NCBI RefSeq assembly: GCF_030445035.2
Contig: NC_080694.1
Span: 75,531,147 to 75,595,146 of the forward strand
Direction: 5' to 3'
From: Dasypus novemcinctus
Taxonomy: Eukaryota; Chordata; Mammalia; Cingulata; Dasypodidae
Length of the DNA stretch: 64,000 bases
This document shows positions 45,051-56,400 of this stretch, in pieces. The number at the start of each line of letters is the position of its first letter. Position 1 is the first letter of the stretch. The notes beneath the pieces were generated by a model. The model saw only the letters and a list, made by a program, of their open reading frames with translations. It ran no database searches and was not told where the DNA came from. A program made the translations under genes and the position numbers.

Positions 45051-47264
45051 CCTGCCCAGGGCTCTGGCTTGGAAAGTGGGGAGGGGAGGAGCCTCGCGGT
45101 CTTGGGGCAAGACGCCGGACCCCTTTACTGGGCAGGGAGGAAGCGAACCCCAGAAGGGCAGGTGCAGCTGTGGCCCCGGGTCGCCTGAGCTGCCCCCTGG
45201 AGCACAGGCCCTGTCTGTCCACCCGGCCAGGGGACAGGAGCGAAATGTGAAGTGCCCACCCAGTCCACTCCCAGCTGGGCAGCCACGGTCCAGGAGAGGC
45301 CGCGGGCATCTCCCCAGCCGCCTGCGCCCTGGTCAGTTGGTCCTCCATGGGAGAACCCCACGGCTGCGCAGGCGTCGCCCGCAGCCCATTGGCCCCCCAG
45401 CCTCGGCCCGCGGCGGTGCTGGTGGAATTCCTTTCCAGCTCCTGCGCCCCTCTGACACAGGTGTGTCCAGATGCGCGCCAGAGCCGAGGCGGGGAGGCAG
45501 CCCAGGGCACAAGGAGAAAGTCCTCCCTGCCCTGGCTTCTCTCTGGGTGCGCGCCTGCCTCACCTGCCTCACCTGCCTCTGGCACAGGAGCTTCTGGCCG
45601 CTCCGTGTTCACAGGTGCCTGCAGTGCGGCGGTGGCGCGGTGTGCGTGAGAGTGGTTTGCCCTGCCTGGGTCTGTGTACTCGTTTATGTGGAGCCCTTCC
45701 AGTGTCCCCGGGACAGCCTCGGGGCTCGCCTGCCCAGCAGAGCTGGGGTGTGCGCGCAGGCCCCCGGGCTGCGGTGGGCCGGTTCCAGCCGCCTCTGGGG
45801 CCTGGGTCTGACCACGTGTGTGCGGAGCTGGGTGTTGTCGGGGGTAGGCTGGGGAGAGGCTGGCCGGGCCTGTGCTGGGCTGTGGGGTGGGGCCACTGGA
45901 GGAGCTGGGGTCTCAGCCCCAGGTGTCCCGGGCCCCGCCTGCTGTTTACCTCCCGCCTGAGCCCCTGCCCTCCCTCGCCCGCTTTGTCTCTGGGCCGGCT
46001 CCGGCTCTGATGACTCATCTGGATAGGCGTGAAGATTGCTCCTGGGAACAAGGGGCCCGCTGTTCCCGAGAGAGTGTGGGGGGGTGGAGAGCAGTACCCA
46101 GGCGTCCCGGGCGGCTTGGGCGCTCCCGTGCCAGGCGCCTGGACCCTGAGGGACGGGCCTGCGCCTTCTGGTCTCCCCCCTTTGATCCGGGTGCCCCTCG
46201 GCGGCCTCGAGCATTCCTGCCCTAGAGCATTGTGGGAGCAGCTGGGGAGGACAAAGGCGTGGGGTGCCCCCACCCCTGCTGCTCCTGGGGACCTGGCTTC
46301 CAGGCCTCATCTCCAAGGCAACCCAGCCTTTGTGTGCCCCAGGCTCTGCTTCAGAGGCAGCCGGGAAAGCGAGGGCAGGGTGGCGGGTCTGGGGATAGGG
46401 CCTGGGTCTCGTGGCAGAGGTGTGTGGGGCGAGGGGGCGGGCGCGAGGTCCCTGGACCCCGGGACCAGAGCCTTGAGCAGGCCTGACGTGGCGGGGGGGG
46501 AGCTGTCCTGGGGCAGGCCGGGCAGCCCCCGGGGCCACCAGAGGTACCCTTGGTGGTTTCGGTGGGGCGAGCAGCAGCCTGAAGAAGCAGGTGGAGGTCT
46601 CAAGGGCGCCCGGGAATCAGGTGAAAAGGAAGGCTCTGATTCAGCAGCTCCGGTGGGGCCTCGCGGCACCCACGCTTCTCGCAGCATTCTGGGGAGGGGC
46701 CGCCTGCTCTTGAGTTGGGTAACTCAGCAAGCAGTTGCCCAAACTTTCCAGCGACACTTATTTTTAAAAACCTTGAGAAGTTTTGTATTCTCTTACATAC
46801 CACATCGTTTTCCACGAATGCGTGAACGTTACCGTGTAGTACAGGCTTGTACAAAAATAGTACAGTGAGTCCATCTTGTCCACTTCTGACTTTTCCTCCC
46901 TTCCCTACCATTCAGGATGACTAATGTTTTATTCTATTATATGCCCCCCTCTCTAGACATATTTACAAGTATACATGCAAACGCAGGGGTTGGCCGATTG
47001 ACTGTTTTCAAAGGTCATTTCATTCATGCTTCGGAACCTTGCTTTTCATATTTCAACAGTATTCAACGCAGAAAGTCCCATCAAGTCAAGCATTTATTAT
47101 TTATTGCTAATTGATAATTTTTCATAATAGGCCACAAACCTTAGCCCTTTTTCAGCTGATCCCCTATAGCTCAACATTCATAGTTTACAGATTTGAGTCT
47201 TTACAGAAGGTGCCATGATAAACGTCTTTGTATGTCTGTTCTCTCTGCACTCTTTGGGTTAGAT
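45051..47264. other. GC-rich to AT-rich spacer, no gene recognised
   Basis: GC-rich to about 46.7 kb, where additional non-coding DDR1 exons might lie but none can be proved. From about 46.75 kb it is AT-rich and reads like an old L1 3'-end-type repeat that continues at 52.87 kb. Confidence 0.4.
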
Positions 47265-47809
47265 CACTAGGAGGGGGCACTGGGTGGAGGATGATGTGTG
47301 TTTTTTGGTTTTTGGTTTTTATTTATCTCCCCCCTCCCCCATTGTTTGCTCTCTGTTTCCATTTGCTGTGTGTTCTTCTTTGTTCGCTTGCATTCTTGTC
47401 ATGCGGCACTGGGAAACTCACTTTTTTTGTTGCGTCAGCTTGCTGCATCAGCGCTCCATGTGTGTGGTGCCACTCCTGGGTGGGCTGCGCTTTTTTTGCG
47501 TGGGGCGGCTCTCCTTGTGGGGTGCACTCCTTGCATGTGAGGCACCCCCATGCAAGGGACACCCCTGCGTGGCACGGCACTCCTTGCACGTGGCAGCACT
47601 GTGCGTGGGCCAGCTCGTCACACGGGCCAGGAGGCCCTGGGGATGGAACCCTGGACCCTCCATATGGTAGGCGGATGCTCTATCAGTTGAGCCACAACCA
47701 CTTCCCTGATGTGTGTTTTTAATAGTTGAGGATACCGCTAGATGGCTTTCCAAGTAGAGGTACACAGCACTAGGAGGGGGCACTGGGTAGAAGATGATAT
47801 GTGTTTTTT
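47265..47809. repeat. Two copies of an about 90-bp tandem duplication, first copy split by a SINE
   Basis: cactaggagggggcactggg through gatgatgtgtgttttt occurs at 47265-47304 and again at 47768-47809. The intervening ttgaggataccgctag block (47725-47740) recurs at about 52880-52895. Removing the SINE (47311-47706), the L1 and the SINE at 52.66 kb leaves a simple tandem duplication of about 90 bp. Confidence 0.7.
47311..47706 (-). mobile_element. tRNA-derived SINE, minus orientation
   Basis: tttttatttatctcccccc tail complement, body, and head complement gatggaaccctggaccctcc to gagccacaaccacttccc. Target duplication gatgtgtgttttt on both sides. Confidence 0.9.
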
Positions 47810-49160
47810 GTTGTTTGTTGTTTTTTAAAAATTAATTTACTGAAGTATATCACTCATACATAAACATACACAAACAATAAGTGTATAATAATAGTTGTGA
47901 ACTTACAAAACAAACATATATAACATCATACAGGACTCTCATAACTCACCCTACCACCAATAACTTGCATTGTTGTTAAACTTTTTTAACTAACGATAAA
48001 GAGCATTGTCAAAATATTACTACTAACCAAAGTATTTTTCCCCCAACCAACCTTATAATAATCTTTGTATCATTTATGTATGAACATACATAAACAAGTG
48101 TATAGTAAAAGTTGTGAACCTAGAAAGGAAATATGCATAACATCATACAGGGGTCCCGCACATCAACCGTCCACCAACACCTTGCATTGTTGTGAGATGT
48201 TTGTTACAAACTGTGGAAGAATATTGTCAAAATCTTACTACTAATCAAAATCCTTATCTTATATTTGGTGTGTTCCCCCCCCACCCTATTATTATTTTTT
48301 AAATATATATTTTATGACAGAAGTTGTATACTTAAACAATCGTGCACATGTGCAGAATTCTCAAACCACACCCCTCCATCAACACACCACACTGTGGTGG
48401 AGCATTTGCTACAGATCAGATATTATCATCTGAATGTTACCACGTCCATAGTGTCCATTTGGCTCACATTTTCCATACCGCCTCATTATCAACACAGTAC
48501 ATCTTTCCCATAGATACAAGAATATTACACTATTACTACTAACCACAGTCCATAGGTCACTCCAGCTGTGTTTTCCCCTGCGTCTCCCCATTCCCATCAC
48601 CCTGCAGTAGTGATATACATCTGTTCTAGCTAACAAAGGACACTCTTGAATCTGTCCCATCCACCACAATTCTCATCCACTTCTTGGTTTACTGTGCGAT
48701 CCAGTTCCTAGATTATTCTCAAGCATTCTGTCAGTTGGCATTTACATACCTAGACTACCATTTTTATCCACATCCCCATTTATAAACTAGCTGTTACTCA
48801 CTATGTGTTACCATCCACTCTATTCATTTCCACGCTTTTACAGTAAATCTAATTGAAACTTCTACATACATTAAACATCAGTAGTCCACTCAGTCCTCCT
48901 CTTATCTCCTTTATGAATCCACTACCTACCACCAGGTCTTGAAGATATTCTCCTACAATTTCTTCTAGAAGTTTTATGGTTCTTGCTTTTATTTTTAGGT
49001 TTTTGATTCATTTTGAGTTAATTTTTGGATAGGGTGTGAAATAGGGGTCCTCTTCCCTTCTTTCAGTGATGGATATCCAGTTCTTTCAGCACCATTTATT
49101 GAATGGACTGTTCTGCCTGAGCTGTGTGGGTTTGACAGGCTAGTCAAAAATCACTTGACC

Positions 49161-49531
49161 TTGGGAAGCAGACATGCCTCAAATGATAGAGCGTCTGTCT
49201 ACCATATGGAGGGTCCAGGGTTCAAACCCGTGTGGTGAGCTGGCCCACGCGCAGTGCTGATATGTGCAAGGAGTGCTGTGTCATGCAGGGATGCCCCCGC
49301 AAAGGGTGCCCCATGCGCATGGAGTGCACCCGCAAGGAGAGCCACCCTGTCTGAAAAAAGTGCAGCCCACCCATGGAGAGCTGACACAGTAAGATGATGC
49401 AACAAAAAGAGACGCAGTTTCCTGGTGCTGCCTGACAATGCAAGCGGATGGAGAAGAACATACAGCAAATGGACACAGAGACTAGACAACAGGGGGGAAG
49501 GGGAGAGAAGTAAACAAAATAAATATTTTTT
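49161..49531 (+). mobile_element. tRNA-derived SINE, + orientation, inside L1 ORF2
   Basis: Perfect 15-bp target duplication aaaaatcacttgacc at 49146-49160 and 49532-49546, with L1 ORF2 sequence continuing across it. Head and tail are recognisable; the body has several small deletions. Confidence 0.95.
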
Positions 49532-50645
49532 AAAAATCACTTGACCATACATGTGAGGGTCTATTTCTGAACCATAAATTTGGTTCCATTGGTCTACATG
49601 TCTGTCTTTATGCCAGTACCATGTTGTTTTTACCACTATAGCTAGGTAATATGATTTGAAGTCTGGATATGAGAGTTCACTTTTCCTTTTTATGATATTT
49701 CTGGCTATTCAGGACACCTTTCCCTTCCAAATAAATTTGATGATCATGTTTTCAAATTTTTTTTAATGCTGGTGGAATTTTTATCGGGATTGTGTTGAGT
49801 CTGTATATCAATTTGAGTAGAATTGACATCCTAATGATATTTAGTCTTCCAATCCATGAGCATGGAATGTTTTTCCAGTTATTTAGGCCTTTTTTGATTT
49901 CTTTTAACATCGAGTTGCAGTTTTCTGAATACAAGTATTTTACATCATTGGTCAAGTTTATTCCTGACTATTTGAGTTTTATCTGCCGTATTTTATTTTC
50001 ATCACTCTTTCAGCACTTTTAGTAACTTTTATTGATATAATCTGCATTTCTAGACTCTCTTCCAGGCCTCTCTCTCTTTTCTTTTGAGGCTCTAGCACAC
50101 CCTGGTCTCTTGCTTAGAAATTCTCTCAGTTTCTATTCACCTGTGAATATTTTAATCTTGCCCTCATTTTGAAAGACAGTCTTGCCTGATATAAGATTCC
50201 TGGCTGGAAGTTTTTCTCCTGTAGTATCTTAAACATATCAGACCACTGTCTTCTTGCCTCCATGGTTTCTGGTGAGAAATCACTTAATCTTATTGGGTAT
50301 CCCTTATATGTTATACATTGTTTTTCTCTTGCTGTTCTCAGAATTCTCTCTTTGTCTTTGGCATTTGATATTCTGATGAGTATGTGCCTCGGAGTTGATC
50401 TTTTCAGATTTTTTCAGATGGGAGTACGTTGTGTTTCTTGGACATGGATATCTATGTCCTTCAATAGGTTTGGGAAATTTTCTGCCATTATTTCTTCAAA
50501 TATTTCTTCTGCCCTTTTCCCTTCACTTCTCCTTCTGGCACACCCAGGACACATATATTTGCATGCCTTTTGCTGTCATTTAGTTCCCTAAGACCTTGTT
50601 CAATTTTTTCTATTCTTCATCTGTTCTTTTGTATGTTCACTTTTT

Positions 50646-51060
50646 AAAAAAAGATTTATTTATTTATTTATTTAGTTCTCTCCCCTCCCCCACCACCCCA
50701 GTTGTCTGTTCTCTGTGTCTATTTGCTGCATCTTCTTTGTCGGCTTCAGTTGTTGTCAGTGGCATGGGAATCTGTTTCTTTTTGTTACGTCATCTTGCTA
50801 TGTCAGCTCTCCGTGTGTGCAGCACCATTCCTGGGCAGGCTGCACTTTCTTTCGCACTGGGCGACTCTCCTTATGGGGCGCACTCCTTGCATGTGGAGCT
50901 CCTCTATGCAGGGGACACCCCTGCGTGGCAGAGCACTCCTTGCACACATCAGCACTGCGCACGGGCCAGCTCACCACGGGTCAAGGAGGCCCAGGGTTTG
51001 AACCGCGGACCTCCCATGTGGTAGACAGATGCCCTATCCATTGGGCCAAATCCACTTCCC
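50646..51060 (-). mobile_element. tRNA-derived SINE, minus orientation, inside L1 5' region
   Basis: aaaaaaagatttatttattt start and gggccaaatccacttccc end (head complement), with the standard body between. L1 5'-region sequence continues on both sides. Confidence 0.92.
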
Positions 51061-51639
51061 CCAGTGTCTTCTTGTCCTTAATCTCTTTAGCCATCTCATT
51101 GAATTTATTAATGACATTTATTTAAACATCTATGATTAGTTGTCTCAACTCGTTTATGTCATCTGGAGGCTTATCTTGTTCCTTTAACTGGGCCACAGCT
51201 TTCTGTTTCTTGGTGTGGATTGTAATTTTTTGTTGATGTCTTAGCATCTGGATTACTAGAGTATTTATCTGTGTGCAATTTTTCTCCTTAGTAGAGGGCT
51301 TCCTGCCCTTTCTCCCTTGCTGCTTGTGCAGTAGGAGCCCAGTTTGTAATTGGTGCTGTCAGCTGTGGAGGCTGAAGCTGCCCTCATTGCCCCAGGGACC
51401 AATGAAGCTTCTGCCAACTTTCTCCTTTGCCAGGGGTGGGGACAGAGTCACAGCTGTGTGGAATTATCTAAGTGGTGCAAACTAAGACTGTAGTTGCCTA
51501 GAGAGACTGATGAAGCTTCATGCCCCTTAGTCCCCTGCCTGGGTCAGGGGTGGAGCTGCAGGTGTGGGCAGCAGTCTATGCGGTGCATGTCCAAAGATGA
51601 CTGCAGTTTCCCCAGTAGACTTCTGATTATTCAGTCTGT

Positions 51640-52440
51640 GCCAGCTGAATGTACCTGCAGTTACCTGGATAGGCTGGTGCAGGGTCCACCAGCCTCCCCT
51701 TTCCCAGCGGTGGGGCTGAAGCCTAGGCTAGGGCTGCAGGCTGATCTGCGTGAAAGAAACTGGTTCCTACCGTCACTGTGAATTTCGGTCCTGGCTTCCC
51801 CTCATGCTGGGGCGGAGTCAAAATGGCGGCTACTGGCCTCTTTCAGACTTGGGCAGGTTCACACCCCAGCTGTTACCAGGGTTATACCTTAGCCAGCCAA
51901 GTCTACCAATCAGTAGCTGAAATCGGCAGCCAACCATCTCCTCCCCTGTTTTTGGGAAATGGACCTTCCAATTCCAGCCTCAGAACAGCTCCTGGGACAG
52001 CTCATGCTGCCAGAGTAGGATGATCACCAGCCTCCGTGGCTTGGCCTGTACTTACCAGGAGAGGCTGGCGCAGGTCCCCGCAGCTTCCTCCCTGCCTAAG
52101 GTGCGGCTGGGGCCTAGGTGGACCTGCAATCTGACCTGGATGGAAAGAAGCCGGTCCCCACCTGTACTGTGATTCTCAGTCGGCCCCATTTCCCCTCGTG
52201 CCAGGTGTGGGGTTCAGATGGCTGCTACCAGCCTCTTTCTGACTTGGACAGGCTCAGACTTCAGCTGTTCTCAGGACTATACTTCAGCCCACTGAATTTA
52301 CTCATCAGTAGCTGAAGTTGGTGCTCAACTGTCTCTTTGTCCCACATTTTGGGGAAGTGGAGCTTTCAATTCCAGCTGCGGAACAGCTCCTGGGGCAGCT
52401 TGTGCCTCCAGTGGAGGATGGGCACCGGCCTCCAGGGCGT
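51640..52440 (-). repeat. Tandem 395-bp monomers of the L1 5' UTR
   Basis: Two consecutive copies share a 395-bp period. The block ctactggcctctttcagact at 51830 recurs as ctaccagcctctttctgact at 52225, and cagctcctgggacagct (about 51990) recurs as cagctcctggggcagct (about 52383). A weaker relation to 51370-51560 suggests a third, older monomer. Confidence 0.75.
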
Positions 52441-52664
52441 GGAGCACTGTACCTACGAGTCTTCTCTGCAGATGGGCAGTCTCCTCCTTCCATTCCTTTC
52501 AGGATGTGGCAGGATGCTCTTCTGGCCTCCTAGAGCCCCTAAACCAATGCTTTAGCATTTCCAGAGAGCTCTGGGTCTTTACTAACTGCCCTGGACAGGA
52601 GCTGATTCTGGGAGCTGCTTACTCCACCGCCATCTTGCTGGTTGTCTCCCTGTGATGTGTGTTT

Positions 52665-52858
52665 AAAAAAAAAATGTTTTTTTATTACTCCTCCTTGCCA
52701 CTTGCTCGCTCTCTGCTATCTGTGTGTTCTTCTGTGTCTGCTTGTCTCCCTTTCTTTTCTGTTGGGTCATCTTGCTGCACCAGCTCTCCGTGTGCGGACC
52801 AGCCTGCTTCCCATACGGTAGGCGGGAGCCCGATCGATTGAGCCACAGCCGCTTCCCA
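52665..52858 (-). mobile_element. Truncated SINE, minus orientation
   Basis: T-rich tail complement, a shortened body, and the head complement gtaggcgggagcccgatcga through gccacagccgcttccc. About half the normal length; flanked by gatgtgtgttt and gatacgtgttt. Confidence 0.85.
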
Positions 52859-53454
52859 GGCGATACGTGTTTTTAGTGGTTGAGGATACCGCTAGGTGGC
52901 TTTGAGGGTGCACAGCACTGCATTTCCACCATCAAGCCCCGCGGGCCCCTGCTGTCTGTCTCCGCCACCTGCAGGTGTCAAGTGGAGGGGTGTAACGGGA
53001 TATCTCCTTGTGACAGTTTGCGTTTCTGGACTTGTGAATTTGCTACTTAAGAACAAATGTTGGCCCTTTGGCTTTGCTCTTCTTGGAGCTGCTGAGTGTG
53101 TGGTGTATGTTTGGTCTCATCCATTTGTAGGAGCTCTCCCTGCCATCTGTCGTGGGTGTTCTTTTGCAGACCAGTCTCGTCAGCAGCCCTCGTGTATGGG
53201 GCAATTTTCGCTTCACGTGAGCCCTGTCCTGACTGAGGGAATGGGCTTTAGGCGAGTTGTTCAGCCCCTCTGTCCCGGCCACAGTGCCCGCCTTCTGCGG
53301 TGAGAGTGACGCTTAAACTCCCGCCTCTGTGGAAGGGGCGAGCCTGGCTCCGGCGGTGCAGTTTAAGGGGTGGCTGTTGTCCCCAAAGCCTCCGGTAGGC
53401 CGTGGCCAGGTCCCCGCCTGCCCTTCAGCTCCCCCCACCCATGTGTCCCCACAG
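52859..53454. other. Spacer upstream of DDR1 coding exons; old L1-like part then acceptor
   Basis: 52862-53250 reads like the continuation of the old L1-type repeat interrupted at 47.3 kb. A splice acceptor (tgtccccacag) ends at 53454. Confidence 0.45.
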
Positions 53455-53495
53455 AGATGCTGTCCCCACCCCCGTAGGCCGAGGGAGCAGGAGCC
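53455..53495 (+). promoter_or_regulatory. DDR1: DDR1 5'-UTR segment with a 6-codon upstream ORF
   Basis: After the acceptor at 53454 the exon starts agatgctgtcccc. An ATG at 53457 opens a six-codon uORF ending at TAG 53475-53477, 18 nt before the main start. The main ATG at 53496 has a good context (gccATGG). The same TAG lies in frame seven codons upstream of it, which fixes 53496 as the start. From memory, human DDR1 also has a six-codon uORF at this place. Confidence 0.7.
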
Positions 53496-56400
53496 ATGGG
53501 GCCCGGGGGTCTCCCGTCCCTGCCACTGCCACTGCTGCTGCTCCTGGCGGCGGCTGGAGAGGCCGACATGAAGGGGCACTTCGACCCTGGTGAGACGGGT
53601 TTGAGGGGCAGAGTCGGGGCCTGACGCCGCACCTGGGGGCCCAGCCCCCACCTGTGTGGGCCCTGACCCCCCACCCGGGGGCCCTGACCGCACACCCGGG
53701 GGCCCTGACCTCACACCCGGGGGCCCTGACCCCGCACCTGGGGGCCCTGACCCCGCACCCGGGGGCGCTGACCCTGCACCTGGGGGCCCTGACCCCGCAC
53801 CCGGGGGCGCTGACCCCGCACCTGGGGGCCCTGACCTGCACACCTGGGGGCCCTGACCTGCACACATGGGGGACCCTGACCCCGCACCTGGGAGCCCTGA
53901 CCTGCACACCTGGGGGCCCTGACCCGCACACATGGGGGACCCTGACCCCGCACCTGGGAGCCCTGACCCCGCACCTGGGGGCCCTGACCTGCACACCTGG
54001 GGGCCCTGACCCCATACCTGAGGGCCCTGACCCCGCACCTGTGTGGGCCCTGATCCTGCACCTGTGCCCCCTGACCCCACCCTGTGTCCGCACAGCCAAA
54101 TGCCGCTACGCCCTGGGCATGCAGGACCGCGCCATCCCAGACAGCGACATCTCCGCCTCCAGCTCCTGGTCCGACTCCACCGCCGCGCGCCACAGCAGGT
54201 ACAGCACCTGGGCCTGCCGGGGCTCCTGGGGCTGCCCGTCCTCCCGACCCGCCTCCCGCCTGCAGGGCTTTCAGGGGGCCCGGGGTTGACCGGCGCCCTG
54301 TGGCCTCCCCCAGGCTGGAGAGCAGCGACGGGGACGGCGCCTGGTGTCCGGCCGGGCCCGTGTTTCCCAAGGAGGAGGAGTACCTGCAGGTGGACCTGCG
54401 GCGGCTGCACCTGGTCGCGCTGGTGGGCACGCAGGGGCGGCACGCGGGGGGCCTGGGCAAGGAGTTCTCCCCCAGCTACCGGCTGCGCTACTCCCGGGAT
54501 GGCCAGCGCTGGATGTCCTGGAGGGACCGCTCGGGCCAGGAGGTGAGGCCGCACGCCCCTCCTCTCTTCCCGGCCGCCCTGAGCGGGCCTGGGCCTCTCC
54601 AGGCCCCCTGCCGGGCCGCCTGACGGTTCTCTATCCGGGGAGGCGCGCACTTTGCGCTCTGCGAGCGGCTGGGCCTGAGCTAGGGCCATATCCTCGGCTC
54701 CTCTTCTCTCCTCTCCTACTTCCAAAGCACCCGCAAGGCCCAGGGGTCCAACCTCCAACCCGACCACCTCTGCTGCCCTGGGCCAAGCCCCCCGCCCAGC
54801 CCGGAGAGCTGCAGGCCCCCAGCTCTCTTCCTCTGCCAGCCCTTTACCGCCCGGTGGTTCCTGCCCCTGGCGCCCCCAGAGCAGGAGCCAGCTGTCCCTG
54901 GAACCACGGCCCCCGGCCCCACCCTGCAGCTCTGCCCGGTGGCCCCTGCCCTGAGGCCCCTCTCCCGCTCGGGAGCCCCCGCCCGGCCCCCTCCTCAGCC
55001 GTCCCAGTGCACCTCCCTCACCCTGCCTCCCACAGCCCCTTCTCGGGGGCGGCGCCTGACACTCCCCGAGGACCTGCCTGGCTGAGGGGCGCTTGGCCGA
55101 GGGCAGTACCAGGTGGAGGTGGAGGGGCTGAGCAGGGGGCAGAGCGGGTGGACAGGGCCGCGGCCCACACAGGACACTGCGGGTCAGACGGCAGCCGGCG
55201 GGCGGGCTGCCACGCGCTCTGTCCCGCAGGCGACATTGGGGAACGAGGACCCCGGGGGGCTGGTGCTCAAGGCCCTGGGTGGCTGAGCAGGGGGCAGAGC
55301 GGGGAGGGGCCCATGCAGGACGCTGCGGGTCGGACGGCCGCCCGCGGGTGGGCTGCCACGTGCTCTGTCCTGCAGGTGATCTCGGGGAACGAGGACCCCG
55401 GGGGGGTGGTGCTCAAGGACCTGGGGCCCCCCATGGTGGCCCGGCTGGTGCGCTTCTACCCGCGCGCAGACCGCGTCATGAGCGTGTGCCTGCGCGTGGA
55501 GCTCTACGGCTGCCTCTGGAGGGGTGAGTGGCTCGTGGGGCCCTCGGCTGCTCTGCCCGGGGACGGGGGCGCTGCCGGACCCGTGCCCACCGGGGCCTCG
55601 GGGCGGGCGGGTGCGGACGGCCCCTCACACGCGGCCCCCACCCCCCAGATGGCCTCCTGTCTTACACGGCGCCCGTGGGGCAGACCATGTACCTGTCGGA
55701 GGCTGTGTACCTCAACGACTCCACCTACGACGGACACTCTGTGGGCGGGTGAGAGGGGCCACCGGGGGTGAGCGTGGGCGCTGCCCCAGCCCTCGGCCTG
55801 GGGAGGGTAGGCCGGGCGGGACCACAAGGGGCAGAACCAGGCGCTGGGGGCGGGGTTGGGGGGGAAAGGGGGGCCGTGGGGGAGACAGGGGGCTGGGGAG
55901 GATATGGGGGGCTAGAGAAGGGACGGGGGCTGGGGAGGAGATGGGGTTCTGGGGAAGAGATGGGGGCACTAGAGGAGATGGGCTGGGGAGGAGAACAGCA
56001 GAGCCCCATGGGTAAAGGGGGGGCTGGGAAGGAGACGGGGGCGGTGCTGGTGAAGAGATGGGGGCCTGGGGAGGAGAGCAGCAGAGCCCCATGGGAAAAG
56101 GGGAACCTGGGAAGAATATGGGGGTCTGGAGAAGAGACAGGGGCTGGGGAGGAGATGGGGGGTTCTGGGGAAGAGATGCGGGTCTGGGGAGGAGATGGGG
56201 GTCTGGGGAAGAGATGGAGGCACTAGAGGAGATGGGCTGGGGAGGAGAGCAGCAGAGCCCCATGGGAAAGGGGGGGCTGGGAAAGGAGAGGGGGGGAAGG
56301 GGCAGGCTGGAGAAGAGACAGGGGGGCTGGGAGGAGACAGAGGGGCTGGGAGGAGACGGGACGCGGGGGAGGCCGGCTGGGGCTGCAAGGGGCTGGGTCC

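Larger units (their letters stand above)
47810..52648 (-). mobile_element. L1 element, minus orientation, both ends present, interior deleted
   Basis: On the minus strand the 5' end is at about 52648 (aaccagcaagatggcggtgg, a YY1-like start typical of L1). The 5' UTR runs back to about 50050, an ORF2 C-terminal segment lies at about 49990-48960, and the 3' UTR ends at about 47810. ORF2 pieces are clear: [19 protein letters not shown] and [13 protein letters not shown] at 49955-49752; TWYWHKDRHVDQWNQ near 49630. Most of ORF1 and ORF2 is missing. Without its two internal SINEs it is about 4.1 kb, against about 6-7 kb for an intact L1. Target-like sequence gatatgtgttt / gatgtgtgttt flanks it. Confidence 0.85.

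Noticed and set aside
43126-45612. 828-codon minus-strand frame across the CpG island
   Set aside because: High GC removes stops on both strands here; overlapping frames on the other strand are as long, and composition is Pro/Arg/Gly/Ala without domains.
46011-46017. Perfect AP-1 heptamer tgactca downstream of the DDR1 island
   Set aside because: A 7-mer is expected by chance many times in 64 kb; no supporting context.
49752-49955. Minus-strand frame as a host gene
   Set aside because: The sequence is a piece of L1 ORF2 within a decayed L1.
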